From assembly GCA_022615295.1 (NCBI GenBank), contig JAKEHF010000126.1:1-6364 (forward strand): DNA of 6,364 nt. The letters are read 5' to 3'. This DNA comes from Actinomycetota bacterium (GTDB taxonomy: Bacteria; Actinomycetota; Acidimicrobiia; Spongiisociales; ZC4RG35). The translations under genes and the position numbers were made by a program. The notes under the pieces were generated by a model that saw nothing but the letters and a program-made list of their open reading frames with translations, was not told the DNA's origin and did no database searches. Shown piece by piece: positions 5,868 to 6,364 of this stretch (position 1 is its first letter; each line of letters opens with the position of its first letter).

Positions 5868-6364
5868 ATGTTCGACGCCTACAACGCCGCGTTCCTCGAA
5901 GACCCATACACGTTCTACAGGAAGCTGCAGGAGGAGAAACCGGTCTTCTGGGACTCCGAGTGGGGGCTCACCTTCTTTGCGGCGCACCGTGACGTGAGCG
6001 CCATCCTCAAGGACCGGGACCGTTTTGGGCGTGACTTCAGACACCGTCTCACCCCCGAGGAGGTCGACCCGGCCCTCCTCCGACGTATCTACCCTCCGCA
6101 ATGGCCGACGTGGACCCAGTACATCAGGGAGTCCTTCATCGACCTGGAGCCGCCACGTCACACCCGGCTGCGCAAGCTGGTGTCGGCGGCCTTCACCCGC
6201 CGCTCGTCGGAGGTGTTCCGCCCCCGTCTGGAGGCGGCTGCGGACGCCATCCTCGACGAGGTTCTCGAGAAGGGGTCGGTCGAGGTGATCGATGAGTACG
6301 CCACACCGATCCCGGTGGCGATGATCGCCGATCTCATGGGCATCCCCCCCGAGGACCACCCCCA
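5868..6364 (+). CDS. Cytochrome P450, N-terminal part (3' end outside window)
   Basis: The frame from ATG 5868 stays open to the window edge (165 codons). It begins with the N-terminal pattern of soluble bacterial P450s: DPYTFYRKLQEEKPV (residues 12-26) and FFAAHRDVSAILKDRDRF (36-53). The helix-C motif follows as DLEPPRHTRLRKLVSAAFT (92-110), whose His98 and Arg102 (HxxxR) normally bind the heme propionates. IPVAMIADLMGIPPEDH (148-164) matches the helix E/F region. There is no membrane anchor, so a cytosolic class I enzyme using ferredoxin electrons is likely. The I-helix oxygen-activating motif, the ExxR motif and the heme-ligand Cys lie beyond the window, so activity and subfamily cannot be judged. 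An in-frame stop at 5844-5846 makes 5868 the only ordinary start. No good ribosome binding site precedes it, suggesting coupling to permease 2, which ends 11 bp upstream. The substrate is unknown. Confidence 0.9.
   Translation, partial: MFDAYNAAFLEDPYTFYRKLQEEKPVFWDSEWGLTFFAAHRDVSAILKDRDRFGRDFRHRLTPEEVDPALLRRIYPPQWPTWTQYIRESFIDLEPPRHTRLRKLVSAAFTRRSSEVFRPRLEAAADAILDEVLEKGSVEVIDEYATPIPVAMIADLMGIPPEDHP

Noticed and set aside
5853..6359. Minus-strand open frame of 168 codons opposite the P450 start.
   Set aside because: The plus strand encodes clear P450 motifs throughout this span; the minus frame is its shadow.

Overview
The window is high-GC DNA with actinobacterial character. It has GTG starts, GTGA/ATGA gene overlaps, and a Thr/Pro-rich lipoprotein linker behind a Lys/Arg n-region and lipobox. 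It also has a solitary AbiEi-type regulator and a soluble class I-type P450 start. I would guess an uncultured or environmental actinobacterium, possibly of the Acidimicrobiia type. That is inference from style; no rRNA or other marker is present.

Layout. Positions 1-551 (minus strand) hold the N-terminal 183 codons of a winged-helix AbiEi-family antitoxin-like protein that runs off the left edge. A 190-bp divergent intergenic region (552-741) follows, with a strong ribosome binding site at its right end. From 742 to 5856 (plus strand) lies a complete four-gene ABC importer cluster of the BMP/PnrA-Nup purine-nucleoside type. It consists of a lipoprotein binding protein (742-1887), a double-domain ATPase (1956-3482), permease 1 (3479-4594) and permease 2 (4591-5856). 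The last three are translationally coupled by 4-bp overlaps. A near-perfect hairpin plus U-tract at 1910-1947 sits between the binding-protein gene and the ATPase gene. It probably lets the binding protein be made in excess over the membrane complex. From 5868 to the right edge is the N-terminal 165 codons of a cytochrome P450, starting 11 bp after the last permease and probably in the same transcript.

How the genes work together. The lipoprotein would capture a nucleoside-like ligand outside the membrane and deliver it to the two-permease channel. The asymmetric tandem ATPase drives import. All four importer parts are present, intact and in the usual order (compare Bacillus nupNOPQ and Streptococcus bmpA-nupABC). 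The unusual element is the P450 attached downstream, where nucleoside-salvage enzymes (deaminases, phosphorylases) would be the expected partners. I see no sign of an insertion sequence, CRISPR array, tRNA or rRNA. Apart from the partial regulator, the P450 linkage and the inter-gene terminator, this is an ordinary transport operon; I do not see a clearly new system.
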